64,000 nt of DNA from Corynebacterium incognita (GCF_014217255.1 NZ_CP059404.1:1240001-1304000), one strand, 5' to 3'. Counted from the first letter of the stretch, positions 48,908 through 57,499 are shown. Notes: generated from the letters alone by a model not told the origin. Program-made: numbers and translations.

Positions 48908-50470
48908 TTGTCTGATCACCACCTCAGTCGCCGGAGTTTGTTGAAGCTTGCCGGCCTTAGCACCGCCACCATCGCGGCGGGAATCGCTGCGCCCGCGCAC
49001 GGGCAGGGATCGTCCACGGCGTCGAGTAGCTCCTCGCGCACGTGGGGCAAGGATTTGTTCGGGCTCGGCGTCGCATCCGGCACCCCGCGCTCGGATTCCA
49101 TGATTTTGTGGACCCGCCTCGCCCCGGAGCCCCTGGCGGAGGACGGCCACGCCGGAATGCCCCTCAAGGACGTCCGGGTGAAGTGGGAAGTAGCCAGTGC
49201 GGAGGACAAGGACTTTGCTCACCCCGTCGCCCACGGCGAAGCCATGGCGCAGCCTGACCTCGCACACTCGGTGCACCCGCAAGTCACCGGGCTGGAACCC
49301 CGCACTGACTATATTTATCGCTTCCACGCGCAAGGGTCTACGAGCCCCGTCGGTCATTTCCGCACCCTGCCCGCGCCGGGCAAGGACGTGGACAACTTCA
49401 CCTTCACGGTGGCCTCGTGCCAGGCCTGGTACCACGGCCACTACACCGCGTGGAAGCACATGGTGGAGGAAGAAGACCTGGATCTCGTGTTCTTCGTCGG
49501 CGACTACATCTACGAGTACGCCATCCTGGAAGGCGACAACCTGTGGCGCCACGGTGCACAGGTGCCCGAGCAATTCCAGCACGTAGTGCAGACCCTCGAG
49601 CAGTACCGCTTGCGGTATTCCTTGTTTAAGTCCGATAAGCACCTCCAGGCCGCGCACGCCGCGCACCCTTTCATCGTGATCTGGGATGACCACGAGGTGG
49701 AAAACAATCACGCCGGTCTGTGGTCGGAGAAGGGCACCACCGCGGAACACTTTGCCTATCAGCGTGCCGCCGCCTACCGCGCGTTCTATGAAAACACCCC
49801 AGTCGCGCCTGAGGCTTTCCCGGAGGGGCCGAACTCGCAGATCTACAACTCCTTTGACGTGGGCAACCTCCTGCGCTTCGTGAACGTTGATACCCGCCAA
49901 TACCGTTCCGCGGTTCCGGATGATGAGACCCAGACTGCTGATCGCAACATCCTCGGCGAGGAGCAGGAAGCTTGGATGACCGAGCGGTTCCAGACGTCGC
50001 CGGCCACGTGGAATGTGCTCACCAACAGTGTCGTGGTCGCGCCTATCGCCGACGACAAGATTGACATGTGGGACGGCTTCCCGGCTTCTCGACGCCGCCT
50101 CCTTGACCTCTTCCGCGAGATCAGCAACCCGGTGGTGCTCACCGGTGACATCCATCAGCACTGCGCCGCGGAGTTGTGGGATGACACGAGCGATCCGGAG
50201 TCCTCGCTCGGCGTCGAGCTCATTGCGACGTCGATAGCCTCCGACGGCGACGGCCAGGCTGGCAGCACGAGTGACGATTGGCTCGCGCACGACTACGTCA
50301 AGGACATGGATAAGCGCCGCGGTTATATCCGCGTTGATGTCACCCCGGACCGCCTGGATTCCGAGTTCGTGGTGGTCCCCTACGTTGAGGCCGACGATCG
50401 CGCACCCCGCGAGGTTGCCTTCGCCTACACCACGCCTGCCGGCTCCCACCGACTTGAAAAGGAGAACTAA
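48908..50470 (+). CDS. phoD: PhoD-like alkaline phosphatase/phosphodiesterase, Tat-exported
   Basis: 520 aa from TTG 48908 (gaaagga upstream). A twin-arginine signal, SRRSLLKLAG (Arg8-Arg9), directs the folded enzyme across the membrane. PhoD metal-site motifs: VASCQAW, LVFFVGDYIYEYA, IWDDHEVENNHAG and VLTGDIHQH. An N-terminal Ig-like domain (FGLGVASGTPRSDSMILWTRL) precedes the catalytic part. PhoD enzymes free phosphate from phosphodiesters such as teichoic acids, using Fe/Ca. An open frame begins upstream at 48854, but TTG gives the proper signal length. A partner gene follows after 3 bases. Confidence 0.92.
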   Translation: MSDHHLSRRSLLKLAGLSTATIAAGIAAPAHGQGSSTASSSSSRTWGKDLFGLGVASGTPRSDSMILWTRLAPEPLAEDGHAGMPLKDVRVKWEVASAEDKDFAHPVAHGEAMAQPDLAHSVHPQVTGLEPRTDYIYRFHAQGSTSPVGHFRTLPAPGKDVDNFTFTVASCQAWYHGHYTAWKHMVEEEDLDLVFFVGDYIYEYAILEGDNLWRHGAQVPEQFQHVVQTLEQYRLRYSLFKSDKHLQAAHAAHPFIVIWDDHEVENNHAGLWSEKGTTAEHFAYQRAAAYRAFYENTPVAPEAFPEGPNSQIYNSFDVGNLLRFVNVDTRQYRSAVPDDETQTADRNILGEEQEAWMTERFQTSPATWNVLTNSVVVAPIADDKIDMWDGFPASRRRLLDLFREISNPVVLTGDIHQHCAAELWDDTSDPESSLGVELIATSIASDGDGQAGSTSDDWLAHDYVKDMDKRRGYIRVDVTPDRLDSEFVVVPYVEADDRAPREVAFAYTTPAGSHRLEKEN

Positions 50471-50473
50471 GAG

Positions 50474-51280
50474 ATGCGCACCCCAAAGGTTTCTTCAGTG
50501 AGTGCCGAGCCTCAGCTCATGGCCAACCGCGTGGAGTGGGAGCCCCTGGGCTTCTCGACGCCCCTGGATCACTACCGCGTCGAAGGGCACAGCGGCTCTG
50601 GCTGGACGTTACTGGGCAAGACGATCTTCCCCTTTTTCCTGCACGACCGCCTCGATCCGCAGGGGGAGAAGTGGAAGTATCGCGTCATCGTCGTCGACGC
50701 CGCGGGCAACACGTCAGGTCCCTCCCGCCCGGTCCGCGCGGCGTCGCTACGCTCGGCAACCACCGGGACGAAGCTCGCGGCGCTGGGTGAGTTTGACCTC
50801 CGCGCCTCGGAGTTCCAGTTCGCGCCCCAGGGCTACAAGAAGATCGCGGAGGCCTATCCCGACGGTGAGATCAGCATTGGCGCCGACGCCACCGCCGAGG
50901 ACGTCCCGTACCTGCTTCCCGGTCCGAAGGATAAATGGGGCGGTAAGAAGTCCTACACCCTGCATTGGGACTTTGATGTTGCTGACAAGGACATTTCGCG
51001 GGCCAACACGGTGCTGGCGCTGTGGGTCATCGACACGACCAAGCTGGGCGGGACGCTGGAGCTGAAGGTCAATGACTTCACCACGTCACTTGAGCTTCCT
51101 CAAGGCGGCACTGCCGGTTCTAAGAACGACGACGCGCACACCGCCACCGCCCTGAAACCCGCGGCCTTCGAAATCCCGCTTCCCGACGGCACCTTGGCGC
51201 CCGGCCACAACACCCTCACCGCCACCCTCGCCGAGGGCGCCTGGCTCGCGTGGGATGCGGTCGGGTTCTTCACGGTCTAG
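50474..51280 (+). CDS. PhoD-linked protein with FN3-like and jelly-roll-like domains
   Basis: 268 aa, no signal peptide. Residues 1-95 look like a fibronectin-III or lyase-associated beta domain (VEWEPLGFSTPLDHYRVE, WKYRVIVVDAAGNTSGPS). Residues 100-268 resemble the last domain of rhamnogalacturonan lyases (YTLHWDFDVADKD, ANTVLALWVIDTT, LELKVND, PGHNTLTATLAEG). These are carbohydrate-binding beta-sandwiches; no catalytic motif is seen. ATG with aaggag 9 bases upstream; 3 bases after phoD, so cotranscribed. It may leave the cell bound to PhoD. Call is from pattern only. Overlaps the convergent response-regulator gene by 4 bases. Confidence 0.7.
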   Translation: MRTPKVSSVSAEPQLMANRVEWEPLGFSTPLDHYRVEGHSGSGWTLLGKTIFPFFLHDRLDPQGEKWKYRVIVVDAAGNTSGPSRPVRAASLRSATTGTKLAALGEFDLRASEFQFAPQGYKKIAEAYPDGEISIGADATAEDVPYLLPGPKDKWGGKKSYTLHWDFDVADKDISRANTVLALWVIDTTKLGGTLELKVNDFTTSLELPQGGTAGSKNDDAHTATALKPAAFEIPLPDGTLAPGHNTLTATLAEGAWLAWDAVGFFTV

Positions 51281-51957
51281 CGCAAGGAGTCACGGCACCT
51301 AGTCAACAGCTGCGAGGAGCGGAAAGGCTCGACGAGGTAGCCGAACGCGCGCGCCAGGTCGAGAGCCAGTGCCGTGCGGTCAGGCGCGTGCATCTTCCGC
51401 AACAGCGTGGAGACGTGGTTCTTGACCGTGCCTTCGGCCAGGAAGAGCGCGGCGGCGATGTCTTTGTTGTTCTTGCCCTGGGCAACAAGTTCGGCCACCT
51501 GCTTCTCCGCGTGGGTCAACGTAGTAACGCCGGACTGGGGTGCACGCGAACGGTGCAGAAAGCGAGCGATGCGCGGGTCTAACACGATGCCGCCCGCGGA
51601 CACAGCGGCCACCGCGTCGGCGAGATCTTCCGCGCTGATGTCCTTGAGCACGTACCCGGCAGCTCCCGACTCCATGAGGGAACGGACTAGTGACTCATCG
51701 TCAAAAGTGGTCAGCACGATGACGGGCACGTCGGGATGATGCTGAGCGCAGGTCTTGACTACGTCCAGGCCAGAGAACCGCGGCATTACGGCATCGGTGA
51801 CAACCACGTCGGGGGAATGCGTTGAGATGAGAGCACTTATCCGCGCCCCATCCGTGGTGGTGGCCACCACATCGCAGGTGTCAATCGTGTCAAAGATGAG
51901 GCTGAGCCCGCGCAGCAACATCTCATGGTCATCGATGAGGATAATGCGTTTAGGCAT
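51277..51957 (-). CDS. NarL/LuxR-type response regulator
   Basis: 226 aa. Receiver domain (1-120): acidic pocket LIDDHE, phosphorylated Asp55 in VVVTDAVMPR, Thr and Lys at the usual places (VLTTFDD, YVLKDI). LuxR HTH (about 148-205): LTHAEKQVAELVAQGKNNKDIAAAL, VKNHVSTLLRKM. ATG 51957; it overlaps the kinase gene by 8 bases, kinase first. Together they form a two-component system; the target may include the divergent CPBP gene beyond the kinase. Confidence 0.94.
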   Translation of the reverse strand: MPKRIILIDDHEMLLRGLSLIFDTIDTCDVVATTTDGARISALISTHSPDVVVTDAVMPRFSGLDVVKTCAQHHPDVPVIVLTTFDDESLVRSLMESGAAGYVLKDISAEDLADAVAAVSAGGIVLDPRIARFLHRSRAPQSGVTTLTHAEKQVAELVAQGKNNKDIAAALFLAEGTVKNHVSTLLRKMHAPDRTALALDLARAFGYLVEPFRSSQLLTRCRDSLR

Positions 51958-53167
51958 GAGCTCCCTCCCGGGTAGCTGATGAGTTCAAGGGCAGGGAAAT
52001 GGTGAGCGCAAATCCGTCATCGATGCCACCATGACTGGAGACCTTCAAGCTACCGCCGAGCACGGCTGCTCGATGACTCAGTGAACGCAGACCAAAACCT
52101 TGTGTAGCTGTGTCGTCCCCGGGGCCGTTGTCGGCGATGCGTAAGACAAGCTGGTCGTCGATAAGCACATCAATGTCTACTTCCGATACCCCGTGCCCGT
52201 GACGGATGACGTTGGTCAGCGCCTCCTGCGTGGCGGCGAGGAGGAAGTGATCCATGGTGGAAGGGATGGCGCTTACCCGTTCCGGTTCCTCGATGGTGAG
52301 GTTGACGGTGAGCGCGGTCGAAGAAAACGACGAGCTGAGCGACTGCAAGGCCGAGACGAAGGACTCGGACTCCAGCTGGATGGGGTGCAGGGCGCGCACG
52401 ACCATGCGCATGTCATCGAGCGCGTCCACAGTGTTGCGGCGAGCTTGGGCGAGTTCAGACTGTGCCTTGTCGACGTCTTTTCCCATCACTCGGCAGGCAT
52501 AGTCCAGGCTGAGGATGACTGCGGTGAGGCGGTGCCCGAGGCCGTCGTGAAGCGAGGACGCGATGCGCTCTCGTTCCTCCGCGAGGGTTAGCTCACGCTG
52601 TCTTGCTAAGGCCTGGCGGAGCTGATCATTGGTGATACGCAATTGCTCGGCATGGGCCTGTTTCTTCAGCGCGTCTTCCGCCGCCGTATACGTGATCCTG
52701 GTGAGCGTGATACCAACGGCGACCATGAACCCGGTTGCCAAGACTTCGGTGGCCACCTGTCCCCACTCGGAACCAATCGCGATATGGACGCCTCCGACGA
52801 GGGCGGTGGGGATCACGCCGTAGATGATGCTTGCCCGAAAAGAGATGCTTAGTCCGACAATCACGACACCCAAACACACGACCACTAAGGAAGAGGGGTT
52901 GTTGGCGGTCGCGAACACTGCGAGTACTGCGACGGCAACTACGACGGCCGCTGCCTGCTGTTTCTCACCTTTTGCCACGCACTGGCGCCACACGTAGAAA
53001 CTGAGAAGGTATACCGCCAGCGTGACTAGGTGGACGTTCCAGGCGAAGGCGTGTTCGTACGGCCCTCCGAAGAGCATCATGGCCGCGGCGAGCGGCACTA
53101 GATGTTCGAGGAACGGCAACGCAATCGCGGCGGGGGACTTGGTCGGGGTCGGGGAGGAAGGCTTCAC
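51950..53167 (-). CDS. Sensor histidine kinase, HisKA_3 type
   Basis: 405 aa. Five to six N-terminal membrane helices (about 18-160) with short loops, so sensing is within the membrane. A coiled-coil with ALARQRELTLAEERERIASSLHDGLGHRL has phospho-His207. The ATPase end has VIRHGHGVSEVDIDV and RIADNGPGDD...FGLRSLSHRA. ATG start. The 107-base gap to the divergent CPBP gene carries the promoters. The signal is unknown; similar kinases in actinobacteria sense antibiotics or wall stress. Confidence 0.93.
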   Translation of the reverse strand: MKPSSPTPTKSPAAIALPFLEHLVPLAAAMMLFGGPYEHAFAWNVHLVTLAVYLLSFYVWRQCVAKGEKQQAAAVVVAVAVLAVFATANNPSSLVVVCLGVVIVGLSISFRASIIYGVIPTALVGGVHIAIGSEWGQVATEVLATGFMVAVGITLTRITYTAAEDALKKQAHAEQLRITNDQLRQALARQRELTLAEERERIASSLHDGLGHRLTAVILSLDYACRVMGKDVDKAQSELAQARRNTVDALDDMRMVVRALHPIQLESESFVSALQSLSSSFSSTALTVNLTIEEPERVSAIPSTMDHFLLAATQEALTNVIRHGHGVSEVDIDVLIDDQLVLRIADNGPGDDTATQGFGLRSLSHRAAVLGGSLKVSSHGGIDDGFALTISLPLNSSATREGAHA

Positions 53168-53274
53168 AAGAGCAACTCTATAACCGCAGGACCATGACGT
53201 GGGTCATGACTTTTTCTCTCGGGTCGTGACTGCAGTTACTGTTCCATTGACCTCACGGTTTCTAGGTTGAGGCT

Positions 53275-54171
53275 ATGCACAAAACAGCGATATCTCAGCC
53301 CCGGCTCCCCATCACGTGGTGGGGACTGGTAATCCGTGCCTTCGTGGCAGTCTTCTTCATGTTCGTCTCCAACTTTGTCCGCGTCCCATTGCATCAGGTG
53401 GTAACCCGCGAGCGCGAGGACGCCATGGGCCTCTTGAGTACCTCCGGAATCTTCATGGTCACTCCACTCGTCGCGATCGTTCTGGTCGTTCTGTGGGTAC
53501 GGTTCGTGGAGTGTAGGCCCTTGACCGCCGTCGGCCTCCCCGGGTGGCGGCGGATTCTGCCGGGCCTTGCGGGCGGGACCGCCGTGGTTGCCCTCCCCAT
53601 GACCTGCGCCTGGCTCATTGCCCGAAGCGTGGGCGACGGTGGCGCTGCGGCCGCCGAAGGCTTCGATTCCGCGGGCATGGCGGCCGCATTCGTAGTTTTT
53701 GCGCTGGTGCGGTCTTATTTCCTTCAAGGTATCCCGGAAGAACTGCTGTTTCGCGGCTGGTTGTTTTCCACCACTGCGGACAGGCCGTTGTTCACAGTCG
53801 GCTGGACGACGATCGCGTTCACCCTGCCGCACCTCCTTTCTGCCGGCGGGCAGGAGAGCGCTATGGACTTTGTCATTTACCTCATCCTGCCGCTGGGCAT
53901 GGGAATCGTCGGCGGTGCGGTGGTGGTGTGGAAGGGTAGCTTCTGGTGGGCCGCCGGCACCCATGGCGGCATGCATGCGATAATGGCGCTCCTCGGGTTC
54001 CTCCTTCCCATGGAGCTCAACAACACCGCCATCGTCGCGTTGGGTATCGCCAACATTGTGACGGGCATTGTGGTTTTAGGATGGCTGCGCCAACACCCTA
54101 AAGGCGAGCAGACCTTTGGTAGCGAATCAAGCTCTCCAACAGCTGTGCCAAAGTCTGGACGTGGAATTTAG
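53275..54171 (+). CDS. CPBP-family intramembrane protease
   Basis: 298 aa, about eight membrane helices. Conserved motifs: EExxxR in IPEELLFRGWL (Glu155, Glu156, Arg160), His186 in TLPHLLSA and His230/His234 in THGGMHAIM. This is the Abi/CAAX-protease fold (Rce1-like). In Gram-positives such proteins are linked to bacteriocin immunity or to processing of membrane proteins. The ATG is divergent from the kinase gene, suggesting control by that two-component system. Confidence 0.9.
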   Translation: MHKTAISQPRLPITWWGLVIRAFVAVFFMFVSNFVRVPLHQVVTREREDAMGLLSTSGIFMVTPLVAIVLVVLWVRFVECRPLTAVGLPGWRRILPGLAGGTAVVALPMTCAWLIARSVGDGGAAAAEGFDSAGMAAAFVVFALVRSYFLQGIPEELLFRGWLFSTTADRPLFTVGWTTIAFTLPHLLSAGGQESAMDFVIYLILPLGMGIVGGAVVVWKGSFWWAAGTHGGMHAIMALLGFLLPMELNNTAIVALGIANIVTGIVVLGWLRQHPKGEQTFGSESSSPTAVPKSGRGI

Positions 54172-54172
54172 T

Positions 54173-54228
54173 TACTGAGCGCAAGTCGCCGATTTTTGGC
54201 CCGTAAAAGGCTGACTTGCGCTCACAAC
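54173..54228. repeat. Short inverted-repeat element, copy B
   Basis: tgagcgcaagtc (54176-54187) and gacttgcgctca (54213-54224) are perfect 12-bp arms with a 25-base centre. ttac before and gta after match copy A at 45998. It starts just after the CPBP stop codon (54169-54171), so it could also act as a terminator. Confidence 0.65.
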
Positions 54229-54311
54229 GTAGATTTTTAATCAATCGCAGTGCGCCCGGCAGCACGCATTGTAGGGTGAAAACAAGAGGCACCGAGACCC
54301 GGGAGATCGCC

Positions 54312-54452
54312 GTGACCACCTTTGCCAGTGTTGTCAACGTAGCCATCGTGCTCATCGCCATCCCCGCCGGGATCATGCAGCGCCGCATCTCCCAACGCGC
54401 AGAAGACGCCGACCCCGAAGCCCCGCCAGGCCGCCTTGGACGTGCAGCGTGA
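54312..54452 (+). CDS. Possible small membrane protein
   Basis: GTG 54312 has gggaga 5 bases upstream. The 46-aa product has one membrane helix (FASVVNVAIVLIAIPAGIM) and a charged tail (QRRISQRAEDADPE). No homologue is recalled. The good ribosome-binding site and clean hydrophobic helix support it, but it is short. Confidence 0.4.
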   Translation: MTTFASVVNVAIVLIAIPAGIMQRRISQRAEDADPEAPPGRLGRAA

Positions 54453-54476
54453 CATCGATAGGGGACGGGCGGGCTT

Positions 54477-55373
54477 TTAGCTGCTCCGCGCCGGGAGCCA
54501 GCAGATCGCCCCGGCGGCGATCCCCATTGCCACCGCGCCGAGCACTCCGACGGGTGGGGCGATGAGGTTGTTGGCGTCAGCGAGCCCCAGAACGAATGCG
54601 CCGGCGAGGCCGTTGAACGCGCCGTGCACAATTGCCGCCGCGGCCACGGTGCCGGTGCGCTCGCGGACCCAGGACAGCAGGAACGAAAACGGCGTGGTGA
54701 ACAGCACGAACAGCGGGATGCCTACCGCCCAGTTCGGGCCGTAGTTATGCCCCAGCATGATGAGCGGGGCGTGCCACAGCCCCCACAGCACACCAATGAG
54801 TAGGTTCGCGCGCACATAGCCGAGCGGCCGCAACAGCTCAAGCAGGACTCCGCGCCAGCCGTACTCTTCGCCGAAGGCCAGTACGCCGTTGATGGTGAGC
54901 CCGGCGATCATCGCCTGCACGAAAGTGCCCGCCAGGAACACCCAGAACTGAATCGACGGCGCGCCGGGCGCGAACGCGGAGAGGTCAACGTCGGCTTGCA
55001 CCGTCCCGCCGCCCGGCACCGCGCCGCTGACGAACGTCATCGCGGTCATCGCCAGAGTAATAAGGAGCATAACAAGCACGCTCCACAGCAGCACCTGGCC
55101 CAGGCCACGCTTCCAGCGCACCCGAAACGCCTTCCAGTTGGCCACGGCCAGAAATCCCTGCCCGCGACGCCATTCCACCACGACACCGGCCACCGCAGGC
55201 ATCAACATCGTCACCATCGCGCCGATGCCCATGGCCAGCGGGCGTGCGCTCACTGGCACCAGGGCGATGAGCCCCGCGATGACCGCCGCGCCGCCCAACG
55301 CGATGGCGTAAAAGAGTGCGACGGATGACCACTCAATGTGTTGTTTGGCGTGATGGGGAGAGGAGGTTTTCAT
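54477..55373 (-). CDS. CPBP-family intramembrane protease (second)
   Basis: 298 aa, several membrane helices. Motifs: EExxxR in GEEYGWRGVLL (Glu169, Glu170, Arg174), His201 in LWHAPLIMLGHNY and HGAFNG near the C-terminus. It differs from the one at 53275 and is closer to the CAAX amino-terminal protease type with a longer N-terminal region. ATG 55373. The next gene upstream on this strand is the YciI-like one, separated by a large inverted repeat. Confidence 0.9.
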   Translation of the reverse strand: MKTSSPHHAKQHIEWSSVALFYAIALGGAAVIAGLIALVPVSARPLAMGIGAMVTMLMPAVAGVVVEWRRGQGFLAVANWKAFRVRWKRGLGQVLLWSVLVMLLITLAMTAMTFVSGAVPGGGTVQADVDLSAFAPGAPSIQFWVFLAGTFVQAMIAGLTINGVLAFGEEYGWRGVLLELLRPLGYVRANLLIGVLWGLWHAPLIMLGHNYGPNWAVGIPLFVLFTTPFSFLLSWVRERTGTVAAAAIVHGAFNGLAGAFVLGLADANNLIAPPVGVLGAVAMGIAAGAICWLPARSS

Positions 55374-55387
55374 TCTCCTAGACTAAC

Positions 55388-55456
55388 CTCCCCAACTTTG
55401 ACGCATTTGCCCGGCCGCGGGCGTGAAATTCGGGCAAACGTGTCAAAGTCGGGGAG
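55388..55456. repeat. 69-base imperfect palindrome
   Basis: Left arm 55388-55413 (ctccccaactttgacgcatt...) and right arm 55431-55456 pair at 22 of 26 positions around a 17-base centre. It lies between the YciI-like stop and the CPBP start. It may be a MITE-like or REP-like element, a terminator, or a regulator site. Confidence 0.65.
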
Positions 55457-55469
55457 TGCAAGCTTGTGC

Positions 55470-55814
55470 TTAGCCCTGCAGCGCGCGGACCTCAACGGTC
55501 TGCCCGCACGCGGCGGCGGCCTGAGCGGCGAGCTCGGCGGCTGCGGCGTCGGTGTCCGCGGTGACTACCCAGAACCCGCCGAGGTAGGGGCCGGGGCCGG
55601 CGGGGCCGTCGGCAAGCGTGCCGTCCGGGTGCGCGCGGCGGGCGGACTCCGGGGGATTGAGCCCGCCGGCGAAGACGAAGGCGGCGCTGTCCATCAGCAT
55701 CTGGTTAAACGCGTCGACCTTGGCAAAGGCCTCTTGCATTTCTTCTTCCGTCGCGTACGCACCCGTCGCGTGGACGCCGGGATCGTGGAAGACGCTGAGC
55801 ATGTACTGGGCCAT
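55470..55814 (-). CDS. YCII-domain protein
   Basis: 114 aa of the YciI-related fold (DGPF-type): MAQYMLSVFHDPGVH, FAGGLNPPESA, DGTLADGPAGPGPYLGGFWVVTA, then DAAAAELAAQAAAACG. Members are small dimeric proteins, sometimes linked to sigma factors, with no firm function. ATG start. It is 9 bases downstream of the ABC-F gene, probably in the same operon. Confidence 0.85.
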   Translation of the reverse strand: MAQYMLSVFHDPGVHATGAYATEEEMQEAFAKVDAFNQMLMDSAAFVFAGGLNPPESARRAHPDGTLADGPAGPGPYLGGFWVVTADTDAAAAELAAQAAAACGQTVEVRALQG

Positions 55815-55823
55815 GGGGGCTCC

Positions 55824-57380
55824 TTAGGGCTGAAGGTTGGGACCAAGGGTCCGACCGGGGTGAAGGCGTTGGGACAACTCTTCATCGTGGGTGACAAAGA
55901 GCAGCGCCCCGCGCCAGTGATGCAGCGCCGTGGACAGGGCCTCCACGCCATCGATGTCGAGGTGGTTGGTCGGCTCGTCCAGAATGAGCAGACTTGGCAT
56001 CGGGGAGCGGAACGTCGCGTGCGCTAGGGCTAAGCGTAGACGCTCACCACCGGAGAGCGCTGCGATGGGCTTCTGGGCATCGTCGCCAATAAAGAGCAGC
56101 CGTGCTGCGTGTGCGTGCGCGGCGGAGGGGTCGGCACCCGGGCGGGCGTCGCGAATGTGTTCAATGACCGTGGCGTGGGAGTTGGGGAAGGCGATGTCCT
56201 GCTCCACGGCGGCGTAGGGGACGCAGATGGCACCGGAATCGCGCAGCGCTCGCAGGAGCGTGGACTTGCCGGAGCCGTTCGGCCCGGCGATGCGAACCCG
56301 CTCCGGGCCAACGAGTTGGAGGCGTGCGGTGTCGACGTAATCGAGTACCACGCGTCCGGCGGGCAGGTGCGGGTCAGGCAGCTCGAGGCGGAGGAGTTCG
56401 TCTTTGCGGATGGCGGAGTCGGTGGCGGCTACCTGGGCGGCGGCCTGGTCGACGGCGGCGTCATGCAGCCGGTGTTGCTTGCCGGCTGTAGTCTCCGCGG
56501 ATTGCTTGCGCAGTCCCGCGACCAGTGGAGGGAACTTCTTATTGCGCTGATCGCGCTGCCCCGCCTTGGCGTTGCGCGCAGCGGCGATCTGTGCGGCCTG
56601 CCGCTGTGCCTTCTGGGTCTTCAGCTCATTGCGGGCGGTGGCGTGGGCTTGGAGCGCCGCGTGTTGCTCGGCGGCGATGGCGTCGCGGTAGTGACTGTAC
56701 GGCCCACCAAAGTGGCGGATGTGCCCGTGGTGGAGTTCGTAGATCGAATCCATCAGTTCGAGGAACTCGAGGTCGTGGCTGATGGCAAATACGCAGCGCC
56801 CGCCGCTGGCATAGCTGGTCAGGGCGTCGAAAAGCCAGGCTCGTGCGGACTGGTCCAGGTTGGAGGTGGGCTCGTCCAGCAGTAACACCTGCGGCCGGGC
56901 GCGCAGTTGCGCGAGCACGGCAATGGCGGTGCGCTCCCCGCCGGATAAGGTGCGCAAGGGCCTATCGACGTCGTCAGGCACACCCGCCCGCGCGAGCGCG
57001 GCGCGGGTGGTGTCGAGGACGTCCCAGTTGTCGCCGACCGTGTCGAAATCAGCAGCAGTGCCGATTCCCGCCTCGATGCGGGCAAGGGCGTCGCGGATGT
57101 CGGTGATGCCGAGCGTATCGGAGATGGTTATCGCCGCGACGGCGGCAGGAAACTGCGGGAGGTAGCCCACCTCTCCGGCGGTGATGGTGCCCCCGGTGGG
57201 GCGCAACAAGCCCGCGATAAGTGTGAAGAGCGTGGACTTGCCCGCGCCATTGGCACCGACCAGGGCATGCAGTCCCGGAGGCACGGTGAAGCTCAAGTCA
57301 TTGAACAGATTGGGCCCGGCAGGGAAGGCCCACGTCAGTGAAGCAACGGTCAACGAGGGCTTTGCTGAGGAACTAGGCAA
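55824..57380 (-). CDS. ABC-F family ATP-binding protein
   Basis: 518 aa with two ATPase domains and no membrane segment, so a cytosolic ABC-F protein acting on the ribosome rather than a transporter. First Walker A GANGAGKST (42-50), signature LSGGERTA and LLLDEPTSNLD; second Walker A AGPNGSGKST, LSGGERLR and LILDEPTNHLD. Basic linker KTQKAQRQAAQIAAARNAK between them. Some members protect ribosomes from antibiotics. TTG 57380 with agga six bases earlier. The 5' leader contains a short peptide ORF that can mask this ribosome-binding site. Confidence 0.9.
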   Translation of the reverse strand: MPSSSAKPSLTVASLTWAFPAGPNLFNDLSFTVPPGLHALVGANGAGKSTLFTLIAGLLRPTGGTITAGEVGYLPQFPAAVAAITISDTLGITDIRDALARIEAGIGTAADFDTVGDNWDVLDTTRAALARAGVPDDVDRPLRTLSGGERTAIAVLAQLRARPQVLLLDEPTSNLDQSARAWLFDALTSYASGGRCVFAISHDLEFLELMDSIYELHHGHIRHFGGPYSHYRDAIAAEQHAALQAHATARNELKTQKAQRQAAQIAAARNAKAGQRDQRNKKFPPLVAGLRKQSAETTAGKQHRLHDAAVDQAAAQVAATDSAIRKDELLRLELPDPHLPAGRVVLDYVDTARLQLVGPERVRIAGPNGSGKSTLLRALRDSGAICVPYAAVEQDIAFPNSHATVIEHIRDARPGADPSAAHAHAARLLFIGDDAQKPIAALSGGERLRLALAHATFRSPMPSLLILDEPTNHLDIDGVEALSTALHHWRGALLFVTHDEELSQRLHPGRTLGPNLQP

Positions 57381-57384
57381 GAGG

Positions 57385-57454
57385 GATCTCCTAAAGCAAT
57401 AGAAAGCGAAGGTGGCGGCTAACTATTGGGAGATCTTCACTGGCGTAACCCCTT
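57385..57454 (-). promoter_or_regulatory. Leader-peptide translational attenuator of the ABC-F gene
   Basis: On the minus strand a leader ORF, GTG AAG ATC TCC CAA TAG (57440-57423), codes MKISQ and has AAGGGG (57454-57449) 8 bases upstream. Its bases gatctcc-caatag (57435-57423) pair with ctattg (57402-57397) and ggagatc (57391-57385), 13 bp with one 5-base bulge and a 20-base loop. GGAG of the ABC-F ribosome-binding site is in the stem. A ribosome on the leader would free it. A -10-like TATAAA is at 57482-57477. Confidence 0.65.
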
Positions 57455-57499
57455 GATGTTGAAGCGGAATGCTGGTTTTATATTAGTGGTTTTTGCTGG

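Noticed and set aside
48857..50449. 530-codon minus-strand frame opposite phoD
   Set aside because: Antisense shadow of the Tat-exported phosphatase; no start or motif.
53236..53976. 246-codon minus-strand frame opposite the first CPBP gene
   Set aside because: Highly charged His/Arg/Gly-rich shadow; the plus strand has a good CPBP protein.
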